Source: Sorangiineae bacterium NIC37A_2
GTDB taxonomy: Bacteria; Myxococcota_A; Polyangia; Polyangiales; Polyangiaceae
Assembly: GCA_002085155.1 (NCBI GenBank)
Contig: NASX01000026.1
Span: forward strand, 2,831-66,830
DNA: 64,000 nt
Reading direction: 5' to 3'
Shown here: positions 28,018 through 36,319 of the stretch, one piece after another
How positions within the stretch are numbered: position 1 is the first letter of the stretch
How the letters are laid out: each line of letters starts with the position of its first letter
Made by a program: the position numbers and the translations under genes
The notes under the pieces: generated by a model
Database searches by the model: none
The model's input: only the letters and a program-made list of their open reading frames with translations
Told to the model about the DNA's origin: nothing

Positions 28018-28632
28018 ATGACAACGATTCCGCGCTACGTCGTGCGTGTCGCCGATCTCGAGGCCGGCCCCCAAATCATCCGAGCGCCGATCGCGCCAGA
28101 GTGGATCGACGAGAGGCTCGCGGACACGGAGGTCCGCAGCACCGGCGAAAATGGCGAGGTTTCCGTGAGCGTGACCAAAAATGGCGCGGATATCCTGGTC
28201 CGGGGGTCTCTCCGGGTGCCGATCCAGGTGCCCTGTGCCCGCACCCTGGACCCGGCCCTCTATGAGCTCCGGCCGGAGGTCTTCCTGATGCTCTCCCCCT
28301 CCCACAAGCGCGGCCCTGCTCGGGGGAAGGACAGAGAAAAGCGGGCCGCTTCCGCGGAGGGCGGGAAAAACAAGCAGCGCGGGAAAGGCGACTGGAGCGA
28401 CGACCCGGAGCTCAGCCGGGAAGATGCGGCCGCGGACACTTACGACGGGGAGGAAGTGGCCCTGGACGAGTTTTTCCGAGAGTTCATCCTCCTGGAAGTG
28501 CCGATGGTTCCGGTTCGAATGGACTTGCGGGACGGAAGCTTTGAAGCTAGTCCACCGCTCCCCGAAAATTCGAAGAGCGAGAGGCTGTCTCCGTTTGCCC
28601 AGCTCCGAGAACGGCTCGAGAAAAAGGACTAA
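28018..28632 (+). CDS. yceD: YceD/DUF177 family protein
   Basis: A 204-residue protein in front of rpmF, the constant position of YceD family members, which in several bacteria take part in 23S rRNA or ribosome processing. The family parts are DILVRGSLRVPIQVPCARTL (the RxPV-C core, about residue 60-80) and EFFREFILLEVPMVPV near 150. Between them is a long Lys/Arg/Glu-rich insertion (about 98-140, for example RGPARGKDREKRAASAEG) that is larger than usual. ATG 28018 is chosen; ATG 28000 is in frame. Cotranscribed with rpmF, 2 bases downstream. Confidence 0.75.
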   Translation: MTTIPRYVVRVADLEAGPQIIRAPIAPEWIDERLADTEVRSTGENGEVSVSVTKNGADILVRGSLRVPIQVPCARTLDPALYELRPEVFLMLSPSHKRGPARGKDREKRAASAEGGKNKQRGKGDWSDDPELSREDAAADTYDGEEVALDEFFREFILLEVPMVPVRMDLRDGSFEASPPLPENSKSERLSPFAQLRERLEKKD

Positions 28633-28634
28633 CA

Positions 28635-28823
28635 GTGGCAACTCCCAAGCGCCGACACACAAGTAGCCGCCGCGACATGCGTCGCGCGAACCACGACAAG
28701 GTGACCCCGCCGAACGTCGTCCCCTGCTCGAACTGCTCGGCCCCGAGCCTGCCGCACCGCGTCTGTCCGGCTTGTGGCTACTACGGTGGCAAGGCCGTCG
28801 CTCAGGTCGCAGAGAAGGCTTGA
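28635..28823 (+). CDS. rpmF: 50S ribosomal protein L32
   Basis: A 62-residue L32: MATPKRRHTSSRRDMRRANH at the start and the zinc-ribbon type cysteines CSNC and CPAC further on, spaced as in the Zn-binding form of the protein. It starts with GTG 28635, 2 bases after the yceD stop; ACTAACA before it has no strong Shine-Dalgarno, so coupling with yceD is likely. L32 sits near the peptidyl-transferase region of the large subunit. Confidence 0.95.
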   Translation: MATPKRRHTSSRRDMRRANHDKVTPPNVVPCSNCSAPSLPHRVCPACGYYGGKAVAQVAEKA

Positions 28824-28826
28824 CCC

Positions 28827-29771
28827 TTGCGCTACGCTTGGCTTTTCCCAGGCCAGGGCGCGCAATCCGTGGGGATGGGTCGCGCTCTCGCCGAGAGCAG
28901 TAGTGCGGCGCGTGCTGTCTTCGAAGAGGCCGACGATGCGCTCGGCTTCTCGCTTTCGAAGCTTTGCTTCGACGGACCCGAAGGGGAGCTGACGCTCACC
29001 AAGTACACCCAGCCCGCGATCGTGACCGTCTCCGTGGCCGCGCTAGCGGCGCTGCGCGAAGCGATCCCGAACCTTCCCGACCCCGCGTTTGTTCTCGGCC
29101 ACTCTTTAGGCGAATACAGCGCCCTTGTCGCAGCCGGTGCTCTCACGTTCGCGGACGCGGTCAAGCTTGTTCATTTGCGCGGCCAAGCCATGCAGGAAGC
29201 CGTACCTCCGGGTGTCGGCGGTATGGCAGCGGTGGTCGGCGCCGATGCCGCAAGCGTTGAAGCGCTCTGCAAAGACGCCGCCGAAGGGGAGGTCCTCTCC
29301 CCCGCGAACTTCAATGGCCCCGGTCAGATCGTGATCGCCGGCACCGCCAGTGCCATCGAGCGCGCTGCTGCGCTCGCCGCCTCCCGGTCCATGAAGCTCA
29401 TCCTGCTCAAGGTGAGCGCTCCCTTTCACTGTTCGCTCATGCAGAGCGCCCGTGCCAAGGTCGAGGCCGCCCTGGCCCCGCTTCCCGTACAGGAGGCGAA
29501 GTTTCCGATCATCGCCAACGTCACCGCCAAACCTCACACCGAAGCGGCGCTCACTCGCCGGCTCCTGGTTGAGCAGGTCGACTCGGCTGTCCGCTGGCAG
29601 CAGTCGGTTGAACTCCTGGCACAAGAAGGGATCCGCGGAGCCCTCGAGCTCGGCCCGGGCAAGGTCCTGGCTGGGTTGCAGAAGCGCATCAACAAGGAGA
29701 TCCCGGTGCTGTCCATCGGAACTCCCGAGGGGATCGAGGCAGCTCGCGACTTTTTGGGCGCGCTCAGCTGA
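28827..29771 (+). CDS. fabD: Malonyl-CoA:ACP transacylase
   Basis: Transfers malonate from CoA to acyl-carrier protein to feed fatty-acid elongation. The sequence shows the Gln-rich start WLFPGQGAQSVGMG, the nucleophile elbow GHSLGEYSALVAAG near residue 92 with the catalytic Ser, the catalytic His in APFHCSLMQ near 200, and ELGPGKVLAGL towards the end. Length 314 aa is normal. The start is TTG 28827, four bases from the rpmF stop region, so it is read in the same operon. plsX and fabH, which usually stand between rpmF and fabD, are missing here. Confidence 0.93.
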   Translation: MRYAWLFPGQGAQSVGMGRALAESSSAARAVFEEADDALGFSLSKLCFDGPEGELTLTKYTQPAIVTVSVAALAALREAIPNLPDPAFVLGHSLGEYSALVAAGALTFADAVKLVHLRGQAMQEAVPPGVGGMAAVVGADAASVEALCKDAAEGEVLSPANFNGPGQIVIAGTASAIERAAALAASRSMKLILLKVSAPFHCSLMQSARAKVEAALAPLPVQEAKFPIIANVTAKPHTEAALTRRLLVEQVDSAVRWQQSVELLAQEGIRGALELGPGKVLAGLQKRINKEIPVLSIGTPEGIEAARDFLGALS

Positions 29772-29884
29772 GCTCGCGCGCGTGACCCCGGAAAAGGCCC
29801 CCTCGGAGCGGCATTTTTCGCTTCCCTCAGGCGCGAGGCGCGGGTATTGAGCCCCTCCGAAAGTCCTGTTTCGCCGAGATTGTC

Positions 29885-30631
29885 ATGTTTGATCTGTCTG
29901 GAAAGGTAGCAGTGGTTACGGGCGGTTCTCGGGGAATCGGCCGCGCCACATGTTTGGCTCTCGCGTCCCAGGGCGCTCACGTCGTCATCGGTTACGTCCG
30001 CGGAGAAGCGGCGGCCCAAGAGACGCTCGCGAAGATCGTCGAGGCCGGAGGCAAAGGTGAGATCGTGCGCGTCGACGCGAGTAACTTCGCGGAGACCGAG
30101 CAGACGATCACCGATATCGCTAAGCGCCTCGGCCGCTTGGACATCTTGGTCGTCAGCGCGGGTATCTCGGTGGACGGCCTCTTGATTCGCCTCAAGGAGG
30201 AGGACCTCGACGAGATCCTTCGCGTGAACCTCAAGGGCGCTATCGCTTCCGCCAAGGGAGCTCTCAAGACGATGATCAAGCAGCGCTCCGGGCGTATCAT
30301 CTTCCTCTCGAGCGTGATCGGCGAAGGCGGCAACGCTGGCCAGACCGCGTACGCCGCGAGCAAGGCAGGCCTCCTCGGCGTCACCAAGAGCCTCGCCAAG
30401 GAATACGCGGGCCGGAACATCGCGATCAACGCCATCACCCCTGGCTACGTCGCCACCGACATGACCCAGGCCTTGAGCGAGGAGCAGCGAGCTCAGATGC
30501 TCACCCAGGTCCCGATGGGTCGCCCCGCCGATCCGAAGGAAGTCGCCGCAGCAGTCGTTTTTCTGGCCTCGAACGAGGCCGAATACATCACCGGACAAGC
30601 CATCCGCGTCAACGGTGGAATGTACATGTGA
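29885..30631 (+). CDS. fabG: 3-oxoacyl-[ACP] reductase
   Basis: A short-chain dehydrogenase that reduces beta-ketoacyl-ACP with NADPH. The cofactor motif VVTGGSRGIGRATCLALA is at the N-terminus, the catalytic Ser in IIFLSSVIGEGG near residue 140, and the YxxxK pair in YAASKAGLLG near 153-157. The SDR core continues to ITGQAIRVNGGMYM at the end. Length 248 aa is typical. The gap of 113 bp to fabD is the largest within this part of the cluster and could hold an internal promoter. Confidence 0.93.
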   Translation: MFDLSGKVAVVTGGSRGIGRATCLALASQGAHVVIGYVRGEAAAQETLAKIVEAGGKGEIVRVDASNFAETEQTITDIAKRLGRLDILVVSAGISVDGLLIRLKEEDLDEILRVNLKGAIASAKGALKTMIKQRSGRIIFLSSVIGEGGNAGQTAYAASKAGLLGVTKSLAKEYAGRNIAINAITPGYVATDMTQALSEEQRAQMLTQVPMGRPADPKEVAAAVVFLASNEAEYITGQAIRVNGGMYM

Positions 30632-30699
30632 GCCAGAGCTCACGTTTCGAGAAATAAGAGAAGCAGCCGAGCTACTTTAGCTCACGAAGGAGATCGTTC

Positions 30700-30942
30700 A
30701 TGTCAGAAGGTCGCGACGTACTCGCCGAGGTCAAGAAGATCATCAAAGAACAACTGGACGTTGAGGAAGCGGACATCAAGCCGGAGTCCTCGTTCATTGA
30801 TGACCTGGGCGCCGATTCATTGGGTCTGGTCGAGCTCGTCCTTGCTTTCGAGGAAGCATTCGAGATCGACATCCCCGATGAAGAGACGGAGAAAATTCGC
30901 ACCGTCCAGGATGCAGTCAACTACATCCAAGCGCACGCCTGA
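30700..30942 (+). CDS. acpP: Acyl carrier protein
   Basis: An acidic 80-residue carrier. The phosphopantetheine site is [12 protein letters not shown] with Ser40; helix II continues as [19 protein letters not shown] strong ribosome binding site (AAGGAG, about 8 bases before ATG 30700) fits the high expression of ACP. It carries growing acyl chains for FabD, FabG and FabF encoded next to it. A perfect hairpin with a U-rich tail at 30953-30986 lies directly downstream. Confidence 0.96.
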   Translation: MSEGRDVLAEVKKIIKEQLDVEEADIKPESSFIDDLGADSLGLVELVLAFEEAFEIDIPDEETEKIRTVQDAVNYIQAHA

Positions 30943-30952
30943 TCCCACCTGT

Positions 30953-30986
30953 GCGGCTGCCCCGAGGGGCAGCCGCTCTGTTCTTC
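30953..30986 (+). terminator. Hairpin terminator between acpP and fabF
   Basis: GCGGCTGCCC (30953-30962) pairs perfectly with GGGCAGCCGC (30967-30976) around a CGAG loop, followed by TCTGTTCTTCC. It would terminate or attenuate the message after acpP, so ACP can be made in excess over FabF. Confidence 0.75.
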
Positions 30987-31023
30987 CCCCTTCCCTTTCG
31001 GTCCCGAATTTCGCTGAGCGCTG

Positions 31024-32271
31024 ATGGAACGTGTGGTAGTCACCGGAGTTGGCATGGTCACGCCCGTAGGCGTGGGCACGCATGCGTCCTTCGAGAGCCT
31101 CCTCGGAGGTCGCTCAGGCGTCGGCCCGATCACCATCTTCCCGACCGACGATCGCTATCCGACCCGCATCGCGGCCGAGGTGAAGAACTTCGAGCCTTCT
31201 CTCTACATGGAGAAGAAGAAGCTCAAAGAGGTCGCCCGCTTCATCCCCTTCTCGGTCGCTGCGACCCAGATGGCCCTTGAGCAAGCTCAGCTGAATCTCA
31301 CGGACGAAGAGCGAGACGACGTCGGCGTCTTCATCGGCGTCGGCATGGGCGGACTCGAGAATCTCGAGAAGTGCACGCTCACTCTCGAGCACAAGGGGCC
31401 AGGCAAGATCAGCCCCTATCTGATTCCTTCGCTCATCGCGAACATGGCCGCTGGACAGGTCTCGATCCAATTCGACCTGCGCGGCCCTAGCTTCGCCCAT
31501 ACAAGCGCCTGTTCCTCCAGCGCCCACGCCATTGGCGAAGCGATGCGCTGGATCCAGTACGGCCACGCCGACGTCATGATCGCCGGCGGCGCCGAAGCTT
31601 CCATCGCCCCCACCGGCATCTCTGGGTTCTCTGCGATGTTCGCGCTCAGCCGGCGCAACGACGAGCCGGAGCGCGCAAGCCGTCCCTGGGACGTCGATCG
31701 GGATGGATTTGTTTGTGGCGAGGGCGCGGGGGCGCTCGTGCTCGAGTCGCTCACCCGCGCCAAGCGTCGCGGGGCGAAGATCCTCTGTGAGCTCACGGGC
31801 TACGCCGCCACCAGCGACGCCCACCACACCCCCAAGCCCCTCGAAGAGGGCCGCGGCGCCGTCCGCGCCATGACCAAGGCGCTCAAGGACGCGCGCCTGA
31901 ACCCGGAGCAAATCGGGTACATCAACGCCCATGGCACCTCGACGCCGCTCGGAGATCTCGCGGAGATGCGCGCCGTGACCCAGGTCTTCGGCGAGCACGC
32001 GACGGGCGGAAAGCTTTGGGTCAGCTCGACCAAGTCGATGATGGGGCACCTCTTGGGCGCCGCCGGGGCTGTCGAAGCCGCCGTCTGCGTGCAAACTCTC
32101 GCACAGGGTGCCGTCCCCCCGACCATCAACTTGGATCGAAAAGATCCCGAGGTCCGCATCGACTGCGTGCCTCATGAGGCGCGCGAGCGGAAGCTCGCCC
32201 ACGTGATGAGCAACTCGTTCGGATTCGGGGGCACGAACGCCGCGCTCATCCTCTCCGCGTTCGAAGGATGA
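31024..32271 (+). CDS. fabF: 3-oxoacyl-[ACP] synthase II
   Basis: A thiolase-fold condensing enzyme (415 aa) that elongates acyl-ACP with malonyl-ACP. It starts VVVTGVGMVTPVGVGTHASF. The nucleophile Cys is in AHTSACSSSAHAIGEAMRWI near residue 164, with the two catalytic His residues in NAHGTSTPLGD near 303 and KSMMGHLLGAAG near 340. The SNSFGFGGTNAALIL C-terminus is typical. It lies 81 bp behind acpP, beyond the hairpin, and is followed 18 bp later by nrdR. Confidence 0.94.
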   Translation: MERVVVTGVGMVTPVGVGTHASFESLLGGRSGVGPITIFPTDDRYPTRIAAEVKNFEPSLYMEKKKLKEVARFIPFSVAATQMALEQAQLNLTDEERDDVGVFIGVGMGGLENLEKCTLTLEHKGPGKISPYLIPSLIANMAAGQVSIQFDLRGPSFAHTSACSSSAHAIGEAMRWIQYGHADVMIAGGAEASIAPTGISGFSAMFALSRRNDEPERASRPWDVDRDGFVCGEGAGALVLESLTRAKRRGAKILCELTGYAATSDAHHTPKPLEEGRGAVRAMTKALKDARLNPEQIGYINAHGTSTPLGDLAEMRAVTQVFGEHATGGKLWVSSTKSMMGHLLGAAGAVEAAVCVQTLAQGAVPPTINLDRKDPEVRIDCVPHEARERKLAHVMSNSFGFGGTNAALILSAFEG

Positions 32272-32289
32272 TCGAGCGAGGGTCGCGCC

Positions 32290-32754
32290 GTGCAGTGCCC
32301 TTTTTGTAAAGAGATGGATACGCGCGTCATTGACTCGCGTCTGGCCTCCGGGGGAACGGTCACCTGGAGGCGACGAGCCTGCGATCACTGCGGTCGTCGC
32401 TTTACGACCTACGAGCGCGTCGAGCACCAACTCCCGACCATCGTCAAGCGTGACGGCAAGCGTCAGCCGTTCAATCGCGACAAGATCCTTCGCTCCCTGA
32501 CCATCGCCTGCAGCAAGCGTCCCGTCAGCGCGGACCAACTCGACGCGATCGCCGAGGCCATTGAGGCCGAGCTCGGCTTGAGCGGCGAAAAAGAGATCCC
32601 CTCCGAGGTCGTCGGGCAGCGGGTCATGGATAGCCTCAAGACGCTCGACGAGGTCGCCTACGTGCGCTTCGCGAGCGTTTACAAGTCCTTCCGCGACATC
32701 GACGAGTTCATGCGCGAAGTCGGCACCCTTGTTCGCAGCCGGCCCGAGGAATAG
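32290..32754 (+). CDS. nrdR: Transcriptional repressor NrdR
   Basis: A 154-residue repressor of ribonucleotide reductase genes. The N-terminal zinc ribbon has CPFC and CDHCGRRFTTYER; the ATP-cone follows from about residue 47 (VKRDGKRQPFNRDKILRSL). ATP or dATP binding decides whether NrdR binds its boxes at nrd promoters. The start is GTG 32290, as the zinc ribbon begins right there (MQCPFCKEMD). No nrd genes are in the window. It is 7 bp upstream of ribD, a common pairing. Confidence 0.95.
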   Translation: MQCPFCKEMDTRVIDSRLASGGTVTWRRRACDHCGRRFTTYERVEHQLPTIVKRDGKRQPFNRDKILRSLTIACSKRPVSADQLDAIAEAIEAELGLSGEKEIPSEVVGQRVMDSLKTLDEVAYVRFASVYKSFRDIDEFMREVGTLVRSRPEE

Positions 32755-32761
32755 CGTCCCC

Positions 32762-33898
32762 ATGCCCAACATGACCGATGAGCAGCTGATGGCCCGGGCG
32801 CTCGCCGCCGCCCGGCAGGGAGACCCCTCTCCCAATCCGCACGTAGGTTGTGTCATCACCTTCCTCGGCAGTGATGGTCAGCCGGTCGTGCTCGAGACCT
32901 TCCACCAGGCCGCGGGCGAACAGCACGCAGAGGTGCTCGCCCTTGAAGCCGCCGGCCCCCACGCCCGGGGCGCCACGGTGTACGTGACCCTTGAACCCTG
33001 TAACCACCACGGCAGGACCCCGCCCTGCGTCGATGCATTGATTCAAGCCGGCGTTGCTCGTGTCGTCGTCGGCTGCCGCGATCCGAACCCGAACGTCGTC
33101 GGCCAGGGCATCGAGCGCTTGCGCGCCGCGGGCATCGACGTGACCGTGGGCGTCCTCGAAGACAAAGCCCGCGACCTGATCGCCCCTTGGACCAAATTCA
33201 TCACAACGGGCAGCTCGTTCCTGTCGCTCAAGCTCGCACTCTCCCTCGACGGCCGCATCGCCAGCCGCACCGGTCGCTCCAAGTGGATCACCGGCCCGGA
33301 ATCGCGCGCTCACGGACACTCGCTCCGCGCCAGCCATGACGCAGTCATGGTCGGGGTGAACACGGTTCTCGCCGACGATCCGCGCCTCACGGTCCGCGCT
33401 GTGCCTGGCAGAAGCCCAGCCCGCGTCGTCATCGACAGTAAGCTGCGCATTCCAGAGACGGCTCGCCTCGTCACGACCGCGCGCGAAGTCTCAACCTGCG
33501 TGATGACCACGACCCGCGCCGACGCCCAGCGCGTCGCACTCCTCGAATCCTTCGGGGTCGCTGTCGTCCGTGTCCCGCCGACCGCCGAAGGACGCTGTGA
33601 CATGCGCGCGGTTCTCCGCGAGCTCGCCAAGCGCGAAGTTGTGAGCGTCTTGTGCGAGGGCGGCGCAGAGCTCGCCGGGACCCTGCTCGCGGACAAACAC
33701 GTCGAGCGGCTCTACGCGTTCATCGCGCCCCTGTTGCTTGGCCCCCGTGGTCGCCCAGGCGCCGTCGATTGGGCAGGACCCGAGAGTCCGGCTGACGCGC
33801 CTCGCCTGATCAATCCGGAGTGGGAGCTGCACGGGCGCGACGCCTTCGTGAGCGGGCGCGTCGAGTACCCCTCCGACGATCCGGACGATTCCCCCTGA
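32762..33898 (+). CDS. ribD: Bifunctional riboflavin biosynthesis protein RibD
   Basis: Two domains make two steps of riboflavin synthesis: a CMP-deaminase-like pyrimidine deaminase (zinc ligands in EQHAEVLALEAAG and in LEPCNHHGRTPPCVDALI) over the first 150 residues, and a reductase from about residue 150 (SLKLALSLDGRIASRTGRSKWI, HDAVMVGVNTVLADDP). Length 378 aa is normal. ATG 32762 (MPNMTDEQ) follows the nrdR stop; ATG 32771 is an alternative. The other rib genes are not next to it here. Confidence 0.92.
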   Translation: MPNMTDEQLMARALAAARQGDPSPNPHVGCVITFLGSDGQPVVLETFHQAAGEQHAEVLALEAAGPHARGATVYVTLEPCNHHGRTPPCVDALIQAGVARVVVGCRDPNPNVVGQGIERLRAAGIDVTVGVLEDKARDLIAPWTKFITTGSSFLSLKLALSLDGRIASRTGRSKWITGPESRAHGHSLRASHDAVMVGVNTVLADDPRLTVRAVPGRSPARVVIDSKLRIPETARLVTTAREVSTCVMTTTRADAQRVALLESFGVAVVRVPPTAEGRCDMRAVLRELAKREVVSVLCEGGAELAGTLLADKHVERLYAFIAPLLLGPRGRPGAVDWAGPESPADAPRLINPEWELHGRDAFVSGRVEYPSDDPDDSP

Positions 33899-34065
33899 AT
33901 CGGCGAAGGTCGCTGAGCCGGCTTCCAGGTGATCAGACACTTCAGCGGGATAGAGCCCCCGAAAGCGTCGTCTGGCCCCCTGACGCGAGAAGCACGAAAC
34001 CTCTTCCCGAGCGGTTGCGCAGTCGGGCACCCAGCCTCAGATTCTGCTAGAGTGAAGGCGAAGCC

Positions 34066-34584
34066 ATGGCCCTCCTGCCGATCCTGAAATACCCCGATCC
34101 GCGCCTCAAGGAACCGGCGCTGCCGGTCACGAAGTTCGACGCCGAGCTCGAGAAGCTCGTCGAAGACATGGCCGAGACTATGTACGCCGCCCCGGGCATC
34201 GGTCTGGCCGCGAACCAGGTAGGCGTTCTGTTACGCCTCTTCATCATCGACATCGCGAGCGAAGACGAGCCAAGCGATCTCAAGGTCTTCGTGAACCCCG
34301 AGATCGTCGAGCTGACCGGGACTCAGGTCTACGAGGAAGGCTGCCTCTCGTTCCCCGGCGCCTCCGAAGAGATCAAGCGCGCCGCCAAGGTGCGCGTCCG
34401 CGCTCAAGACCAGAAGGGCAATCCTTTTGAGCTCGTGGCTGACGGCCTGCTCGCCGTCGCGATCCAACACGAGAACGACCACATCAATGGCGTGCTCATG
34501 ATCGACAAGGTGAATCCCCTCAAGCGCCGCAAGATCAGTCGCCAGGTTCACGACGCTCAGGTGCGCGCCGGCGACGCGATCTGA
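34066..34584 (+). CDS. def: Peptide deformylase
   Basis: A metal-dependent hydrolase that removes the formyl group from new polypeptides. The three family motifs are present: GIGLAANQVG near residue 45, EGCLSFPG with the metal Cys near 92, and the HEXXH-type QHENDHINGVL near 137 with its two His and the catalytic Glu. Length 172 aa is normal. ATG 34066 is chosen. It is the last gene before the bidirectional hairpin at 34650-34680. The ribosome-associated helix of the C-terminus is short, as usual. Confidence 0.95.
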   Translation: MALLPILKYPDPRLKEPALPVTKFDAELEKLVEDMAETMYAAPGIGLAANQVGVLLRLFIIDIASEDEPSDLKVFVNPEIVELTGTQVYEEGCLSFPGASEEIKRAAKVRVRAQDQKGNPFELVADGLLAVAIQHENDHINGVLMIDKVNPLKRRKISRQVHDAQVRAGDAI

Positions 34585-34649
34585 CGCTCCGAGCGGCCGA
34601 GCTCCCTGAAGCCCGTTTCTGACGTCGAAGAACGAGCCCTCGACAACAA

Positions 34650-34680
34650 GAACGGCACCCGCAAAGCGCTGGTGCCGTTC
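34650..34680. terminator. Bidirectional terminator between def and the DoxX gene
   Basis: GAACGGCACC (34650-34659) pairs perfectly with GGTGCCGTTC (34671-34680). AATTCATTT follows on the plus strand and TTGTTGTCG on the minus strand, so it can end both converging transcripts. Confidence 0.7.
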
Positions 34681-34720
34681 AATTCATTTCTGCCCCCCAT
34701 TCGAGGCGCCCTTTTTTGAG

Positions 34721-35173
34721 TTAGGTGGCCTCGGCCGGGACATGGACCCTCGTTGACCTCGACCGTCCGTCGGCCGGCGCTGCTACCCTCTGCGCGTGGA
34801 AGAGAGGCCGATAGGTGTCCCGATAGAACCAGGCGAGGAAGAGCTGCGCGGCGACGATGAAGAGTGGGAGCCCGAGCCCCGGAGAGAGCACCGCGTGGAA
34901 CAGGAAGATGTTCACGCTGATGGGCGCGAGGAGCACCAAGGCGAGGGGCACGAAGCGCCCCGAGAAAAGCGCAATCCCGACCAGGACCTCCGTCCCCTTG
35001 ATCAGGGGGAACATGTACGGGGCCGCGGCGAGTCCGCCAATGAAGACGGCTGCGTCCCCCTCGAGGGATGGGGACGGCAAGAACCCGAGGAAACCGTTGA
35101 GTCCGAAGACGAAGAAGATGACGCCCAGAAGAAGGCGGGCGGCAGTGGCAAATTTTCCAGTATAGCGAGACAT
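34721..35173 (-). CDS. DoxX-like membrane protein
   Basis: A small integral membrane protein of 150 residues with four hydrophobic segments, the DoxX/DoxD-like layout: LLLGVIFFVFGLNGFLGFLP, YMFPLIKGTEVLVGIALFSG, FVPLALVLLAPISVNIFLFH and LGLPLFIVAAQLFLAWF. A conserved-looking Gly-Asn and Lys-Gly-Glu inside the helices fit the family. Biochemical role unclear; members are linked to redox stress or respiration. It is divergent from the LysR gene and probably its target, as is common for such pairs. Confidence 0.75.
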   Translation of the reverse strand: MSRYTGKFATAARLLLGVIFFVFGLNGFLGFLPSPSLEGDAAVFIGGLAAAPYMFPLIKGTEVLVGIALFSGRFVPLALVLLAPISVNIFLFHAVLSPGLGLPLFIVAAQLFLAWFYRDTYRPLFHAQRVAAPADGRSRSTRVHVPAEAT

Positions 35174-35225
35174 TTGTCGTCCTTTCAGAGAGTCGGCATC
35201 AACGCCGACCCGTCTGAAGCTGCGA

Positions 35226-35285
35226 CTGTTCTACATTCTGGACTAGTCTGAGAGATCTGCACACACTGTTCAGCAGATGGAACAG
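35226..35285. promoter_or_regulatory. Candidate operator with CTGTTC repeats at the DoxX/LysR divergence
   Basis: CTGTTC occurs at 35226-35231 and 35266-35271, and its complement GAACAG at 35280-35285. The last two form a perfect inverted repeat with an 8-base spacer that spans the LysR start codon (ATG 35277). A regulator bound there could block its own gene. Confidence 0.45.
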
Positions 35286-36272
35286 TCGGACCTGAACGCT
35301 GCACAACTCTTCGTGGAAGTCGCTCGCCGACGCTCCTTCACTCGCGCCGCGGCGGCTTTGGGGCTCCCGAAGTCGACGCTCAGTCGAAAGATCACGGCGC
35401 TCGAAACGCGCCTCGGGGCGCGCCTCCTGCAGCGCACCACTCGCCAGCTCCACCTCACGGACGTCGGCGCCGCCTACTACGAGCGCGTGTGTCGCGTCGT
35501 CTCCGATCTCACCGAAGCGGAAGCCGCGGTGAGCGAAGCCCAGGCAAAGCCGCGCGGCGTGCTCCGCGTCACAGCTCCTCCCGATCTCGGTTCGACGGTG
35601 CTCGCCTGGGCCATGCCCGAGTTCTCCGCGAAATATCCGGAGGTCGAAGTGGTGTTCGAGCTGTCGGGTCGCTTCCTCGATCTCGTCGCCGAAGGCATCG
35701 ACGTCGCGCTCCGCGCTGGAAAGCGGACTGACTCGTCCCTCATCGCAAGACCGATTTTTTCTGGGACTTTCGCGCTCTACGCGAGCCCGAGTTACCTCGA
35801 CGCCCACGGGCGACCGGAAACAATCGAAGATCTCGCGGAGCACGCCACCGTCGTCTTCGGGAACTCCCCGGAGCGGCGCTGGATCCTCAGCGAGGATGGC
35901 CATGACCACGAGGTGCTCGTGCGCGGAAGGGTCGCCGTCGAAGACTATAACTATCTCCGCCTGACGACGGTGGCAGGCGCCGGGATCGCGCTCCTGCCGA
36001 CCTTCCTCGTCGGACCTGATCTCCATTTCGGACATCTCGAGCGAGTCCTGCCGACCTTCTCACAATCCACTGATACACTCTACGTGGTCTATCCCTCTCG
36101 CGAGTTCCTGCCCGCCAAGACCCGTGCCTTTGTCGACTTTGTGGTCGAGAAGTTCCGCGAATGGGACCAGGTGTGCTCGACCTGTACCAAAGTGTGCCTG
36201 GCCGCCGAACGCCCCACGCCCGCTCAGCTCGTGGCCTCCGAAGGCGCGGTCTCAGTCCCCCGCGCTTCCTAA
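35277..36272 (+). CDS. LysR-family transcriptional regulator
   Basis: A 331-residue regulator. The N-terminal winged helix-turn-helix reads FVEVARRRSFTRAAAALGLPKSTLSRKITALETRLGARLLQR, the standard LysR pattern. The effector domain follows from about residue 90 (VLRVTAPPDLGSTVLAWAMP, LDLVAEGIDVALRAGK), of the group near DsdC/CrgA-type regulators that act on quinone or aromatic stress genes. The C-terminus has a two-Cys segment (VCSTCTKVCLAA) that could sense redox change; this is an inference. Divergent from the DoxX gene, with CTGTTC repeats between them. Confidence 0.85.
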   Translation: MEQSDLNAAQLFVEVARRRSFTRAAAALGLPKSTLSRKITALETRLGARLLQRTTRQLHLTDVGAAYYERVCRVVSDLTEAEAAVSEAQAKPRGVLRVTAPPDLGSTVLAWAMPEFSAKYPEVEVVFELSGRFLDLVAEGIDVALRAGKRTDSSLIARPIFSGTFALYASPSYLDAHGRPETIEDLAEHATVVFGNSPERRWILSEDGHDHEVLVRGRVAVEDYNYLRLTTVAGAGIALLPTFLVGPDLHFGHLERVLPTFSQSTDTLYVVYPSREFLPAKTRAFVDFVVEKFREWDQVCSTCTKVCLAAERPTPAQLVASEGAVSVPRAS

Positions 36273-36319
36273 GACAACCCCGCTGAACCCTTGCCCCGGA
36301 AATGCGGGAGCAGAGTGAA

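Noticed and set aside
31114-32859. Minus-strand open frame of 581 codons
   Set aside because: Antisense to fabF and nrdR, which have unmistakable motifs.
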